From: Sapria himalayana
Lineage: Eukaryota > Streptophyta > Magnoliopsida > Malpighiales > Rafflesiaceae
Assembly (NCBI GenBank): GCA_029783825.1
Contig: JAREIK010005489.1
Location: 20,278 to 84,277, forward strand
DNA length: 64,000 nt
Direction: 5' to 3'
This document shows, one piece after another, positions 24,977 through 39,756 of this stretch; the stretch's first letter is position 1; each line of letters begins with the position of its first letter. The position numbers and the translations under genes are program-made. The notes beneath the pieces were generated by a model, which saw nothing but the letters and a program-made list of their open reading frames with translations, made no database searches and was not told where the DNA came from.

Positions 24977-26277
24977 CAGATAGAAAGATAGATAGACATA
25001 TAGACAGATAGACATATAGATAGAAATATAGATAGATAGATAAATAGATAAATAGATAGATTGATTGATGAAAGAGAAATAGACAAATATATAGATAAAT
25101 ATATAGATAGACAGATATACAAATAGATAGAGAGATAGATACATAGACAGACATCTAGATAGATAGACATAAAGACATATAGACATATATACTCATAGAC
25201 AGATAGAGTCATAGAAAATTACTTATAGACATATAGACACACACATATATATATATATATATATACATAGATCGATAGATTGGCAAGTAGATAAATAGAT
25301 TAATAAATAGATAAACATATAGAATGATAGAATGATAGATAGATAGATAAACATATAGGCAAATAGGATGATAGAAAGATAAACATATAAATCGACAAAT
25401 AGATGTAAAGATAGATAAATAGATAGATAGACAGACAGATAAATAGGTAAATAGTATGTTTGATATATAGATAGATAGATAATTTGACAATTAGGTAAAT
25501 AGACAAATTGACATATAGAAATATAGACAAATTTTTAGAAAGATTGACATAGAAATAGGCAGATAGATAGATAGGCTGATAGATAGAGATATAGATACAT
25601 AGATATATATATATATTATTGATAAATTAGTAGGTAGGTAGGTAGGTAGATAGCTAGATAGATAGATAGGAGGATAGATAAGTAGATAGCTAGATAAATA
25701 TATAGATATATAGATAGATAGATTTGTTGATTGATAATTAGATATATAGATAGATAAATAGATAATTAGATAGATAGATAAATAGTTAGATATATAGATA
25801 GATAGATAGATAGATAGATACATAGATTTATAGTTAGATTGGTTGATTATTTGATTAAAATATATATATATATATATATAGAAAGTTAGATAGATAGACA
25901 GATATAAAAAATAAACAAAAATACATATATACAGATAGATATATAGAGAAAAAGATATATATATATATATATAGTTAGGTAGATAAATAGACAGATAGAC
26001 ACATAGATGGATAAATAGATTGTCAGATAGACAAATAGATAAATATGCAAATATATTATTGATGGATGGACATATAGATAGATAGAAATATAGATGGATA
26101 GAAAGATAGATAGAAAAATAGAGATAAAGATACACAGATAAACAGATAGATAAATTGACAGATAGATAGATTGATAGATAGACATATAGATTGATTAAAA
26201 AATTGATAGATAAATAGATAGATAAATAGATATACATACATATAGATAGATAAATAGATAGATAGATTGATTTATTG

Positions 26278-26316
<39 letters not shown>

Positions 26317-26327
26317 AATAGAAAAAA

Positions 26328-26388
<61 letters not shown>

Positions 26389-27166
26389 AAAATAGAAAGA
26401 AAGATAGATAGATAGATGAATAGACATATAGACCTATAGAATGATAGATAGATAACTAGATAGACATATTTATAGATAGAAAGATAGATTTATAGACATA
26501 TTGATATATAAACATATAGATAGATAGACAGATATACAGATAGATAGATATATAGATTAATTAATATATAGATAGATAGTTAGTTAGTTAGACAGATAGA
26601 TATGTAGATATATAGATAGATATTTAGATATAAAGATAGATATATAGATAGATAGATCGAAGGCAAGTAGATAGATAGACACATAGAATGATAGAATGAT
26701 AGACAGATAGATATAAAAAATAGAAAATTAGAATGATGAATAGATAGATAGATTGACAGATATATGTATAGCTAAATGGATAAAAGGTTGACATATAGAC
26801 AAATAGACAAATAGATACATATATAAATAGATAAATAAATAAATAGATTAGTAGATAATATGATAATAAGATAGATAGATTGATAGTTAAAAAGATAAAC
26901 AAATTGATAAATATATAGACAAAAAATACACAGATAAATATTAAATTATTAGAATGATAGATAGTTATATAGATAGATAGATAGAGAGATAGTTTGATAG
27001 ATAAATATAAATATAAATAAATAGATAGATGGAAAGGTAGAAAGATAAATTGATAGATAGATAAATAAAAAGATAAATTGATATATAAATATATATATAG
27101 AGAAAGATAAATTGATAGATAGATTGGTTGATTGATTGATACATTGATAGATAGATAGACATACAG

Positions 27167-27198
<32 letters not shown>

Positions 27199-27941
27199 AT
27201 ATTAAATATAGAAAGATAGCCAGATAGACAAATTGATACATATATTGATAAATACATAGATAGAAAGACTAATAGCAGATAGACCAATAAATAGATAGAA
27301 AGATTGACTTATAGATATATAGATAGATATACAGATAAATAGATAGATAGATAGACACATAGATACACATTAAGATAATTATACATATAGACAAATAGAT
27401 AGATTTATATATAAATAGTATAACATAAAGACATATAATAGATAGACATATTGACAAATAGATTGTAGATAGATAGATAGATAGGCAGAGAGAGATATAT
27501 AGATATACAGACAAATAGATAGTTAGATAGATAAAAATATTTATGGACAAATAGAATCATAGAATGATAGAATGACAGATAGATATATAGATATATAAAC
27601 ATATAAACAGACAGATAGATAGACTAAAAGAAAGATATATAGATATACATATAGATAGATACACATATAGATATATAGACATATAGATAGATAGATTGAT
27701 TGATTGACAAATTGTGAGAAACAGAGATTGAAAAATAAAAAGATAGAGAAATTGATAGACTAATAAATAGATAGACAAGATAGACAGACAAATATATAGA
27801 TACATAGATAGATAGGTTGATAGGTACGTAGATAGGTATATAGATAGAAACATAGATAGAAATGTAGATAAATAGACAAAGATTGATAGATCGACATAAA
27901 GATAAATAAATAGATAGACAAATAAATAGATAGACAGATCG

Positions 27942-27980
<39 letters not shown>

Positions 27981-30542
27981 GATAGATAGAAAAATTGATA
28001 GACAAATAGATCAATAGATAGACATGTATATAGATAGATAGTAGATATAAAGACTATTATATAGATAGATAGATTGATAGGAAAATAGATAGATAGAGAG
28101 ATAGATTGATTGATTGACAGATTGACAAATTAATAGATAGATAGATAGACAGATAGACAGATAGACCGATAGTTCGAAAAGAAGTTTGATAGATATATAA
28201 ATAGATAGACAGATAGACACATAGATAGATTGATAGAGAGATAAACAAATAGATAGATAGACATATATTCATATTGATAGATATATAGATAGAATAATAA
28301 TCAAATAGTCTGATAGACTACTAGAATGATAGATAGATAGATAAATAGAAATACTGTTAGACAAATAAACATTTAGATCAATTTACAGATAGATAGATAC
28401 TTAGTTAGATATATAGACACATATATTTTTAGACAGATTTTCAAATATACAGACAGACAGACAGACAGATAGATAGATATATAGATATATAGATATATAG
28501 ATAGATAGATACACACATAAACACCTTGAAAAATAGATAGAAAGATAGACAGATAGATATATAGACTGATAGACATATAGATATAGAAATAGATAGACAA
28601 ATTTTAAGATAGATAGATGGATGGATAGATAGAGAGGCTAATAGACATAAATATAAATAGATAGACAGACAGATTGATTGATTGATTGATTGATAGATAT
28701 AAATACATATAAAAAGAAAGAAAGATATATAAATAGATATATAGCTAGATAGATGAATAGATAGATAGATAGAGAGATAGATAGATAGATAGACATATTA
28801 ATAGATAGTCAAATAGATAGATTGACATATAGAAAGATTGAAAAATAGATAGATAGATATAGATAAATAGGTGGATAGAAAGATTGACAGATAAATATTT
28901 AGAAAGATACACAGATAAACTGATAGATAGATCGATAGATAGATTGATTGATAGACACAAAGGTTTATTAAAAAATTGATATAGAGATAGATATACCGGA
29001 GAGACATATAGATCAATATATAGATCGGCTGATTGATTATTTGATTGATTTAATGATTGATTGAATGATTAATTGATTGATTGATATATAGATAGATAGG
29101 CAGATATAAAGATAGATAGAAGATAAATAGATAAATTGATAGATTGATAAATAGAATGATAGAATGATAAAGATAGATAAATAAACTAATAGACAGATAA
29201 ATAGATAGAAAGATAGATTAATAGATGGCTTGACAAATAGATATATAGAAAGAAAATAGAAAGATAGATAGAAAAACATACTGACAGACAGATATATAGA
29301 TAGATAGATAAATAAATAGATATACACATAGACTGATTGATAGATAGAAATATAGAAAGATAGATAGATGGAAAGATAGTTAGGTATATAGGTTGACAGA
29401 TTGACTAGTAGATATATAGATAGATAGAAAATAGACAAACAAATAGATAGATAGATATCTAGATAGACAAAATTTTAGATAGAGAGTCATATGGATAGTT
29501 AGATAGATAAATATATATATATATACACATAAATAGATAGATCGATAATAAAATTGACAGATAGGTAGATAGAAAAATATATAAATAGACAAATAGATTG
29601 ATAAACATATAGACAAATAGACAAATAGATAGATAAGCTAATTGATAAATATACGCATAAATAGATAGATAGACAGATAGACTGATAGATAGATACTAGA
29701 TAGATAGATAGATAGAGATCCAGATATATAGATAGGATAGATAGATAATTAGATAAACATATAGACAAAGGATAGATACGTAGTTAGATAGATATACAAA
29801 TAAATAGATAGATAGATAGATAGAAAGTTAGATAAATATATAGATAGATTGACAAATAGATAAAAAGATAGATAGATAAATAGATTGACAAATAGAAAGA
29901 TAGATTGATATAGAGATTAACAAATAGATAGTTAGATAGATAGATAGATAAATAAATAGATTAAAAAATACATAGAAAAATAGAATGATAGAGAGATATA
30001 TAGTTTGATATATAGATAGATAAACTGATAGACTGATAGACTAATAGACTAATAGATAGATAAAAAGATTGGTAGATCTATACATAGTTAGATATATAGA
30101 TAGGTAGATACATAAATAGATAGATAGTCAGTTAGATAGTTACACATATAGACACATAGATAGATACACATATAGATAGATAGACAGAAAGATAGATAGA
30201 TAGATAAACAAATAGACATATAGATAAAAGTCAGATTGACATATATAGTTAGATAGATAAATAGATAAATGGATAGTTATATAGATAAATAAATAGATAG
30301 ATAGACAGATAGACAGACAGACAAATAGATAGATAGATAAATAAATAGATAGATAGATAAATAGATAGATAGATAGATTGATTGATTGATATATAGACAG
30401 AAAGATAGAATAATTGATTGATATATAGATAGATAGAAATCTAGACAGATAGACATATACACATATACACATAATGATGGATAGATAGATAGACAGACTG
30501 AATGACTCATAAACATTAAAACTGATTGACAAATAGATAGAT

Positions 30543-30581
<39 letters not shown>

Positions 30582-30748
30582 TAAATAAATAATTAGGTAT
30601 ATTGATTGATAGATATGTATGCAAGTAGATAAATAGATAAACATATAGATAGACAAATAAAATGATAGACTGATGGACATATAGATATATAAACATATAG
30701 ACATATATACATATAGAAAGATATAAAAATAGACAGATGAATAGCTAG
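22781..30748. repeat. GATA tetranucleotide array A (~8 kb)
   Basis: A nearly continuous imperfect (GATA)n array on the plus strand, with frequent gaca, gaaa and aata variants and short (TA)n runs (for example 24,210-24,232, 26,331-26,385 and 27,949-27,976). Because TATC repeated has no stop in any frame, the minus strand shows many long Tyr-Leu-Ser-Ile frames; none is a gene. Some longer blocks recur, for example near 24,070, 24,508 and 24,832. It lies exactly between the 5' ends of CACTA elements 1 and 2. Confidence 0.95.
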
Positions 30749-31135
30749 CACTAAAAGAAAATGTCTGTTTAGCTTTTGAAATTTAGCTATGGAAAAATTC
30801 ATAGTTAAATAGCAAGGCTTTAGCTATGGAATAAAAAGAAATTTTAGATTTTACATTGAATTACAAATTTGTGATGTAATTGGGATGGAAATTTTCGATT
30901 TAAAATTGTCCCTAGCTAATATTGTCGTAGATTTTCACAAAAAGAAAATTGCAAATTTTGCAACAGATTTACCAAAGTATTCTCCTTATCTAAACCCATC
31001 GCTAAATAATTATTTAAAGTTTTGTATGATTTTATATTTATTCGCAAACAATTATTCCTTAAATGTTAACTTTCTCAAAATATATGCATTTAGCTAGGAA
31101 TTTTTTCCTAGCTATTTGGGCTAGGGATAATGTTA
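30749..31135. repeat. 5' subterminal repeat block of CACTA element 2
   Basis: Motifs agctatgga, agctaggaa and tcgctaaat occur in both orientations within ~390 bases of the terminal CACTA. The block is shorter and more worn than the one in element 1. The 70-codon frame at 30,885-31,097 falls inside it and is not considered a gene. Confidence 0.7.
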
Positions 31136-32860
31136 GGTGCTAATGTTTAATGATTTAACTTTTTTTTAATATATTATTTGTTTTAATATTTTATTTAATT
31201 TTGTATATTAAATGTATATCATGGTTTATAGATGAGCGATGCTTGAAAGTTACATTCGCTTCATATAATTTTAAAAATAGGATATTATAAATAAATACTT
31301 TTAAAAATATATAAATACAAAAAAAATTTATATTAATAAGAACTAAAATAACATTTTTAATGATTATCAAATTTTTAAAAAATTATACAAAAAATTTTTC
31401 TAAGATTATTAATTAAGAAATTTAAAAATTTATATTTAAAATACATTAAATAATTAATTCTATAATTATAATAATTATTAAAGATATTTTAAAAAATAAA
31501 TGAACATACATTAAAATTTCTACTAATAAAAAACTAAAATAATTCTTTGTATGATTGAATATAAAATAATTACAAAAATATCTGAATTAACGAATAAACT
31601 AGTAAATATTAATCTTATTTTATGTTAAAAAAATAATTTTATGATTATAAAAAACTTTTAAATAAATAATTACTAAAAAATTTGAAAATTTTGAATTATA
31701 AAAGAAATTAAAAATCTTTCATTAAATTTAAAAGAAAATAAATTAATATTTAAAGATAAATACATATATGTTTGCCCCTACTGAAATTTATAAGAATTAA
31801 ATAATTGAGTTAAATTTTTAATATTTGCTTTTAATATTCCGTCTTTTTCAAAATAATTAATATAACATTTTTTAATGATCTCCTCTCTTTAAGTAATTTT
31901 TAGAATTTTATAAATTATAAATTTTATCAAATAATATGAAATTTTATGCCTTTACAAATATTTCTTATTATCTTCATACAAATTAATATGAATTATTAAA
32001 TATTTATAACCATAAAATATATATATTTATATATTTTTTAACATAAATAGTATTTATAATTCTTAGGAGAGTGGCTTGAAGACATATCATCTTTTCATGT
32101 GTGCCTTGCTATATCAAGTTTATAAATTTTGAAGCCATTTAATTTATTTTTCTAGTTAGAAAGCCAAACATCTATTTTTAGAAATTATTTATATATTTAC
32201 TATTTAATCAATTTAATAATTAAAAATTGTAAGGTGTTTGTTTATTATGCGTGCCTTGCTACACACACATTAAATTATTAAAAATAATATATTAAGTATA
32301 AAAAAGGTGAGTCTATATGTTTTATATATATTTATTGTTTTTTAATGTTTTGCTAATTAAAAATTAAAACATTTATAAAATTTTAAAACTTAAAAAACCA
32401 TATCTTTTTGTCCAGAGAAAACTCTAAGTCTCTAACTAGTGTCATCTACCTCTCTTTCTCAACACGGATAAACCAAAACAAAACCTGATAGTGGAGTACG
32501 AGTATTTACTTCAGCCGTGAGTTTCTTATCGATTTGAGGTGTGCCTTCTACCCTTTCTCTTCATCGCTTATCATAATGCAGTAGTGTTTGTTTTGATTCT
32601 AATATTTTTTTTCCAATTTCATATATTCCTAGCTTGTGTATATTCTCCAATAAACCTGGCTTACTAGTCCTCACACGGATGTGTTCATCTTTTTTCCATC
32701 TATTTTGCCACATAGACAGGCTTGTGGCTGTGTGTATTTTTCCACGGATGTGTTAGTCACAAAGAGAGGGTTAGTGTTTGGGTGAGGAGTGTGTATATAA
32801 CAACATATTTAATATTTACATAATAAATTTTGTAAATAAGATGATCCCAAGATTAATAAC
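31136..32860. other. AT-rich 5' region of CACTA element 2, no gene seen
   Basis: Element-internal DNA matched by 20,421-22,000 (reverse) and, in two parts, by 54,490-55,290 and 59,520-60,480 in element 3. Shared landmarks include aggagagtggcttgaagac (32,063), tgtgccttgctatat and the segment 32,410-32,680 with gtttcttatcgatttga. No protein blocks are recognised. Confidence 0.65.
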
Positions 32861-32869
32861 ACATAAATA

Positions 32870-32948
32870 TATATATGTGTATTTTACTATATGTATAACT
32901 ATAAAAATAGTATACATAACTAAATATAAATATAAAAACATATAATAT

Positions 32949-32984
<36 letters not shown>

Positions 32985-34990
32985 ATATAAAACTATATAT
33001 AAATGTATTTAACAATATGTATATCAAAATATAACTATATATAAATGTATATATCTACATTAATACCTATGCATAACGTTATGTCTAAATATATATAATT
33101 ACATGAAAAAATATATTTAATTACATCTACAACATGTTTAACTACATTTATAACTATATGTATAACTATGTGTGCAATTACACATGTAACAATAATTATA
33201 ATTAAAACTTATAACAACATATATATAACTATATGTTAAAATATATATGTATAACTATTTATAAATATTTGTATAACTATATAAAACTCTTTATAACTAT
33301 ATTTAATTATATTTGTAACTATGTAAACTATTTTTATAACTATATTTAACTATATATAACGATTTTTTAACTATATAATAATTTATAACTATTTATATAA
33401 TTTTATATAACTATATTTCTAACAAAATATACTATACATATAATAATATATAACTATATATAATTGTAATTTACCATTTTTATAACTATAAAAACATTAT
33501 ATATAACTATAATTTTAACTACATACATATTTATAACTATATCTATAATTAAATATAATTATATATAAATCTATTTATACTTAAATATACTATAGGTATA
33601 AGAACATATAATTATAATTAATTTTCTTTTACTATATGTATAACTATAAAAACTCTATACATAACTATATTTAAATATATAATTAACAATATATATTTAA
33701 TATACATTTCTATATATTAGTATATAAAAATGTATTTAACTATATCTATACCTATGCATAACTATATGTATAAATAAATAAAATTATATGAAAAAATATA
33801 TATTCCTACATGTTTAAATATAAGTATAACTAGATGTGTAACTATATGTAAAATCACATGTAACTATATTTATAATTACATGTATAATAACATACAACAT
33901 TATGTTTAACTATATGTGTATAACTATTTATAATTATTTGTATAACTATATAAAACTTTATAAAATTAATCTAACTATATTAGGCATAATTTGTTATCCT
34001 GACAATTTTTAGTAGCTCGTGGAGATTGAACTTGCAACCTCCAAGGAGGCGCACATCTATTTCAAGAATCAGTGTATCGAGCTATTAGTTTTTGATGTGT
34101 AAATACACACACACACACACACATCCACCCACATTAAATTGATGTTTATAATATATAAATATAAATATAAATATAAATATAGATGTTTATAATAAAATAT
34201 TACAACTATAAATCTATATGTTTGTTAATAACTTAGTATATATTTATGAATAACAAAATATAACTACTCGTATTAATATATATATATATATATTACAACT
34301 ATAAATATTATATTTATAATAAAATATAACTATAAATAATTCTATCTTACTATATGTATAACTATAGAAACTTTATACATAACTATATTTAAATATATAA
34401 TTAATAACATATATTTAATATACATGTTTATATATTAGTATAAAAAATGTATTTTAGTATATCCATACCTATACTTAACTATATGTATAAATATATGAAA
34501 TTATATGAAAAAATATATATACATACATGTCTAAATATAAATTTAACTATACATGTATCTATATGTATACCCACATGTAATTATATTATAATTATATGTA
34601 TAAAAACATACAATATAATGTTTAACTATATATGTATAACTATATATAAATATTTGTATAACTGTAAATAACTCTATATATACAAATATAACATTATTTT
34701 TTATTATGTATACATATATGTAAATCTATATAATTTTTTATAACTAATTTGTATACATTATTTTTAATTATGTATACATATATGTATATATAATGTTTGT
34801 AACATTGTATACATTTATGTATATCTACTTATAACTAATTGTATGCATATAACTATATATAACTACTTGTATGCATATAACTATATATAACTACTTGTAT
34901 GCATATAACTATATATAACTACCTGTTTAACTATATGTAACTATTTATAACTACATTTACTATATGTATACTAACATATAATTATATATG
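32870..34990. repeat. TA-rich interior of CACTA element 2
   Basis: Short-period variants of ataactatatata, the reverse complement of the tatagttata type in element 1 and at 1-780. (TA)n runs occur at ~32,944-32,980 and a CA repeat at ~34,107-34,121. It contains the tRNA-like piece at 33,983-34,100. No gene. Confidence 0.75.
33983..34100 (-). repeat. tRNA-like SINE fragment
   Basis: Read on the minus strand, this short island of mixed composition has a box-A-like TAGCTCGATAC near 34,077-34,087 and a box-B-like AGTTCAATCTC near 34,023-34,033, about 45 bases apart, followed by a worn tail. This is the layout of an RNA polymerase III promoter in tRNA-derived SINEs. Box B matches 9 of 11 consensus positions by eye. 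It does not fold as a proper tRNA gene and is probably dead. A cut-up tRNA pseudogene is the alternative. Confidence 0.4.
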
Positions 34991-35254
34991 GGATAATACT
35001 AATTTGTTGCATTAACTTGAAATTAAATGGAAAAAAGATATAATATCAACAATTTTTAAGCACATAATATGAGAGTATCCATTGGTCAGGCTCATATATG
35101 GTATAATACATATAAGGGTCGTACTCTTACATAATGTCATCCCTTGGGCCTCAGGCTCATATATGAACTTATGTATGACAAAAGATGTAATATTTGATAG
35201 GTTTGTACAAAAAAATTTCTTTTTCTTTATGTAATTTCTCATTCTGCCACTGCA

Positions 35255-35627
35255 TTTTCTGTGTCTCTCTCTCCCTCTCTAATTCTTTCTATGTCATTCT
35301 CTTCCTCTTTTTCTTTCTGTGTCACACTCTCTCTCTTATTATTTTTTTTCTCGCTCTCCTATATTGCTTGTTCTCTCTCTCTCGCCCCCCTCTCTCCCTC
35401 TCTCTCCCTCTCTCTCCCACTCTCTCCCTCTCTCTCCCTCTCTCTCTCTCTCTCCCCCCTCTCTCTCCCTCTCTATCCCTCTCTCTCCCTCTTTATCTCT
35501 CCCTCTCTCTCTCTCTCTCCCTCCCTCTCAATCTCTCCCTCTCTCTCTCTCTCTTTCTCCCTCTTTCCCTTTCACCATTTCTCACTCCCTCTTTTTCCCC
35601 TTTCTCTCTCTCTTTCTCTCCCTCTCA

Positions 35628-35665
<38 letters not shown>

Positions 35666-35746
35666 CCCCCATCTCTCCATCTCTGCCCCTCTTTCCCATT
35701 CCACCTTCTCTCTATCTCTCTCCCCCTCTCCTCCTTCAAACTTTAA
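35255..35746. repeat. CT-rich tract upstream of TNP2
   Basis: About 490 bases of (CT)n with ccc interruptions, ending ~280 bases before the TNP2 start at 36,024. It is the mirror partner of 11,167-11,560. Long Ser/Leu/Pro-rich frames here are artefacts of the repeat. Confidence 0.88.
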
Positions 35747-36023
35747 ATGTATTTCTTTTTTGCTTTCCTTTCTTGTGCATTATCATATTTTGCTTCCCTT
35801 TATCAAGTATTTCTATGATCTCTATTAATCTTTATCGTGCTAAAAATTGCTTTATCTATTCATGTAGATTCTACAAACATATTGTCTTTATATTCACAAT
35901 ATTTAATTTTTAAATATTAATCTATAAGTAATTTTATTTAATTATTAGTATATTTTGAAGTAATAGAATGTTTAAATCAAAAAAATGATTGAGCATTATT
36001 TTTTGTAAATAAAATAGGGTAAA

Positions 36024-39000
36024 ATGAGTTTAGATCATCAGTGGATGTAGAGTAGGTTTATGAATTGAATTTTGAATAAAGATTTTTTGAGTGGATGGAG
36101 AAAAAATTAAGTGTCCATGTAATCATCGCAAGTGTCTATTTATCCCTTTTAGTTATGCAAACACTTTAAGATACCATTTGGCTAAATATGGCTTTGTGCC
36201 AAATTATTTTGTTTGGATTTATCATGGAGAAAGTACAATGGCTCTGAACATTGACCAAAATGAGGTTACTGAATCATTTGCTTGTCGTGAAGAATCATCA
36301 AACACATACCTTAGAATGATCACGGAAGTTGCCGATGCTGACTTCAATATGGATTACATGGATGAACCACCTAATCTTGAAGCTCAGAATTTTTATGAAA
36401 TGCTTAATGCTGTAGATAAAAAGTTGTGGCATTATTGTAAAACACATTCGCAATTGTCACTTGTGGCTCGACTAATGAGCATTAAGTCAAAAAATCATAT
36501 GTCTGAGAAATAATTTGATCACGTGACAAAAATGATGAAGAAGATTATTCTGGATACTAATTTGATCACTAACAACTTTTACATCACTAAGAAGTTACTA
36601 CGAGGGATGGGTCTGCCAGTGGAAAAAATTGATTTTTGTTACAATGAATGTATGTTATATTGGGGTGGTGATAGTGATTTAATTAGCTGTAAGGTTTGTG
36701 ATCATCTTCGATTTAAGAAGGTATCTCGTGTTGTACATACGCGACAAAAATTGAAAGTTGCATTTAAAATGTTATATTTTTTATTAATTCCTCGATTACA
36801 TAGATTATTTGCATCAAATGCTACAGCAAATGATATGAGGTGGAATACTGAGCATGAGGTGGAAGAAGGGGTAATGCATCATCCATCAGATTCACTTGCT
36901 TGGAAGCATTTTAATCATATACATCAAGATTTTCTAGCTGAAAGTTGAAATATGAGATTGGATCTCTACACTGATAGATTTCAGCTATTTGGGCAATCTA
37001 GATAACAGTATTCAACATGACCAGTGATCGTGATACCTTATAACTTGACTTCATTGTTGTGTAAGAAGGAGCAATATATGTTTTTTGTCAATCTTGGTTC
37101 CATGGCCAAACAATTTGAAAGACATTGCTGGAAGTTTTCTTACAGCCTCTTATTGTAGAGTTAAATCATTTGTTGGATGTTGGTGTGAATGCATATGATA
37201 TCTCAAAGAATAAAAATTTTATTATGCTGGTGGCCCTTATGTGGACGGTAAGTGACTTTCTAGCTTATTCAATATTTTCTGGCTAGAGTACTGTAGGACG
37301 ATTCACATACCCATATTTCATGACAAATTCTGATGCATATACCATCAAATTTAGTAGTAAATAGTCATGGTTTGATAACCATCATAAGTTTCTACCTATG
37401 AATCATCTATTTTAAAAAAATAAAACTGTATTTTGAAAAAATAAAACTGTGATGATAGTTGCACCAGCAGTTCGTTCAGGGATGATATTATGATAGAGAT
37501 TCAAAGTTTGGGTTTAAATAAGGTAACTGAAAAGGATGCTACTAGAAGTAATGGACCAATAGGCAAAATATTTTTCGGGAGGAAACGTAGTATATTTTGG
37601 GATTTGCCCTATTGGAAGTCCAATTTAATTCATCATAACTTAGATGTAATGTATATTGAAAAAAAGTGTTTGTAAATATTTTCAACACTATCCTTAATGT
37701 AGACGAAAAAACAAAAAATACTTTAAATTCAAGACATGAGCTGAATGATTACTATCGACGTCCTGAATTGAAACTGAATGAGGCAACAGGAAAAGTTTCT
37801 AAAGCTTGCTACACACTTGATAAGAAGGCAATAAAGATATTATGTGAATAAGTTAAAATTTTGAAATTCCCTGATGGATATGTGTCAAATATGGGTAGAT
37901 GTGTGGATATGAAGAATCTTAAGTTATTTAAAAAGAAAAGCCATGACTATCATGTATTTATGCAAAGATTAATACTAATTGTATTGAATGAATTACTTCC
38001 CCTAAGTATTTGGAAGGTCCTTACAGAACATAGTTTTTTTTTCAAATAGATATCTGCAATCACAATCAAAATAGACGACATGGTGAGGCTGGAGAATGTC
38101 ATTCCACTTATTATTTGTAAGCTTGAATGGATATTCCCACTGGGTTTTTTTGACTCAATAGAGCATTTACCGGTCCATTTAGCATATGAAGCAAGAATAC
38201 TATGGGCTAGTGCAATACAGGTGGATGTATCCTTTTGAGAGGTAAATACATATAATTTGATGTGTTTTATTATTTCATACATTAAGTAATATTGTAATTT
38301 AATATAATTGAAACCTAATATTGTGGTTGTAGGTATCTTGGTTAGTTGAAATTGAATGTTAGAAACAAGGCAAAAGTTGAAGGTTCAATTTTCAATGCAT
38401 ATTTAGTAAAAGAAACATCATCATTTTGTTCTTATTATTTTGAGGATCATGTCTATACAAAGAATAGAAATATACCTCGGAATGTTGAAGGTCATGTGAT
38501 GGTAAAAGATGATTCTACGGACAAACTATCCATCTTCAAGCACCCTGAAAGAGCATTTGGAAGAGTAATGAAAAGATGTATGACAGATGAAGAGTACAAA
38601 GCAACCCGGAGCTACGTTTTACTATATTGTGAAGTGATTGCACCATATATTGAGTATGTATACCCAAAATGGTTGCAGGTTTAATCATATTTTAATTTTA
38701 TCTTTTAAAGGAATTATTAAAATTTAATATACTTTTTTCTCTATTTTTATATTTGTGTAGTATTTATGGTGAGTAGTTAAAATATAGGTAACCAGCAATT
38801 TCTAGCAATCATGTCGATTATATGCTAGAAACTAAATTTATGAATTGGTTCAAAAATTATGTGAGAATTATTAATTTTTAAATGGAGATTGATCCTTGAA
38901 ATGGAGATTCAAATATTTTCATTCGGAATCTATGTAATGGCCTGTTTAGATATGTGACAACCTATCCTTGGTATTTTGTCAATGGATATGAATTTAACAC

Positions 39001-39638
39001 AATCAGGCATGATTCTTCTAAAACAACAATGAATAGTGGTGTATGCATTAAAAGCTTAGGTTATAGTATAGATGAGATTGATTATTATGATCAACTAAAA
39101 GAAGTTATTGAGTTGGAGTATTCTTGACTCTACAATAATACGATTGTATTATTAAAGTGTGAGTGGTTTGATCCGACACGAAATGTGGGCACTAAGATTC
39201 ATTCGGATTATAAGTTAGTTGATTTGAACCATAAACATAGATATAATTGATATGAGCCATTTATTATGGCAGTTCAAGCCGCTCAAGTATATTATTGTAC
39301 ATATCCGAGTTTATCTCGTGATAAGAGTAATTAGGTGGGTGATTTGCAAAATCAAAGATCGATCAAATTTTGAAGAACAAACATCTCACTAAAGAAGTGC
39401 AGACTTACATATTGCACTGACATTCAAGGAAGATGACATAAATAATATTGAGCCTGTGCATGTAGATGAAGAACCAAAAAATTAATGTGACTCAAATGAT
39501 GGCCTATTAAAAATTGAAGATGATCAATTTCTATCTGAAGATGAGTTTGAACTTCTATCAGAATTAGATGAAATATCAGAAGATCTATTGGAGGATGATA
39601 GTAATGCCAATAATAAAACTATTATTATTTTATTATAA
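36024..39638 (+). pseudogene. TNP2-like CACTA transposase (Transposase_21), broken
   Basis: The catalytic transposase gene of element 2. ATG at 36,024 gives MSLDHQWM, then a stop and a ~45-base deletion relative to element 1. KIKCPCNHRKC and HLAKYGFVPNYFVWIYHGE complete the transposase-associated domain. Next come ITKKLLRGMGLPVEKIDFCY, CMLYWGGDSDLISCKVCDH and LIPRLHRLFASNATAN with MRWN, AWKHFNHIHQDF (36,523-36,948), and the core RKRSIFWDLPYWKSN plus HHNLDVMYIEKK (37,490-37,675). DUF4218 follows (PDGYVSNMGRCVDMK, KSHDYHVFMQRL, IEHLPVHLAYEAR, 37,860-38,240), then YVLLYCEVIAPYIEYV and DUF4216 (YDQLKEVIELEYS, WFDPTRNVGTKIHSDYKLVD, 38,890-39,350). It ends with an acidic tail at 39,638. Several stops and shifts make it non-functional; some gaps may be introns. 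Confidence 0.88.
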
Positions 39639-39756
39639 TATTAAACTATCAAAGACTACTATATTTTATTAAAATCTATTTGTGTGTTTTATTCTAAAAT
39701 TCATGCTTGTTCATCATATCTGTATTATTTGTTCTATGTCTTATTTTGTACAGTAG

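Noticed and set aside
22873..30802. Dozens of long minus-strand frames rich in Tyr-Leu-Ser-Ile (also plus-strand frames at 44,006-47,888 and 51,971-52,956, and minus-strand at 61,939-62,937)
   Set aside because: TATC repeated gives codons TAT CTA TCT ATC with no stop in any of the three frames, so open frames arise automatically. There is no start context, domain or codon bias beyond the repeat.
34023..34087. A functional tRNA gene
   Set aside because: Box-A- and box-B-like motifs are present but imperfect, and no cloverleaf with a paired acceptor stem can be drawn. A SINE relic or tRNA pseudogene fits better.
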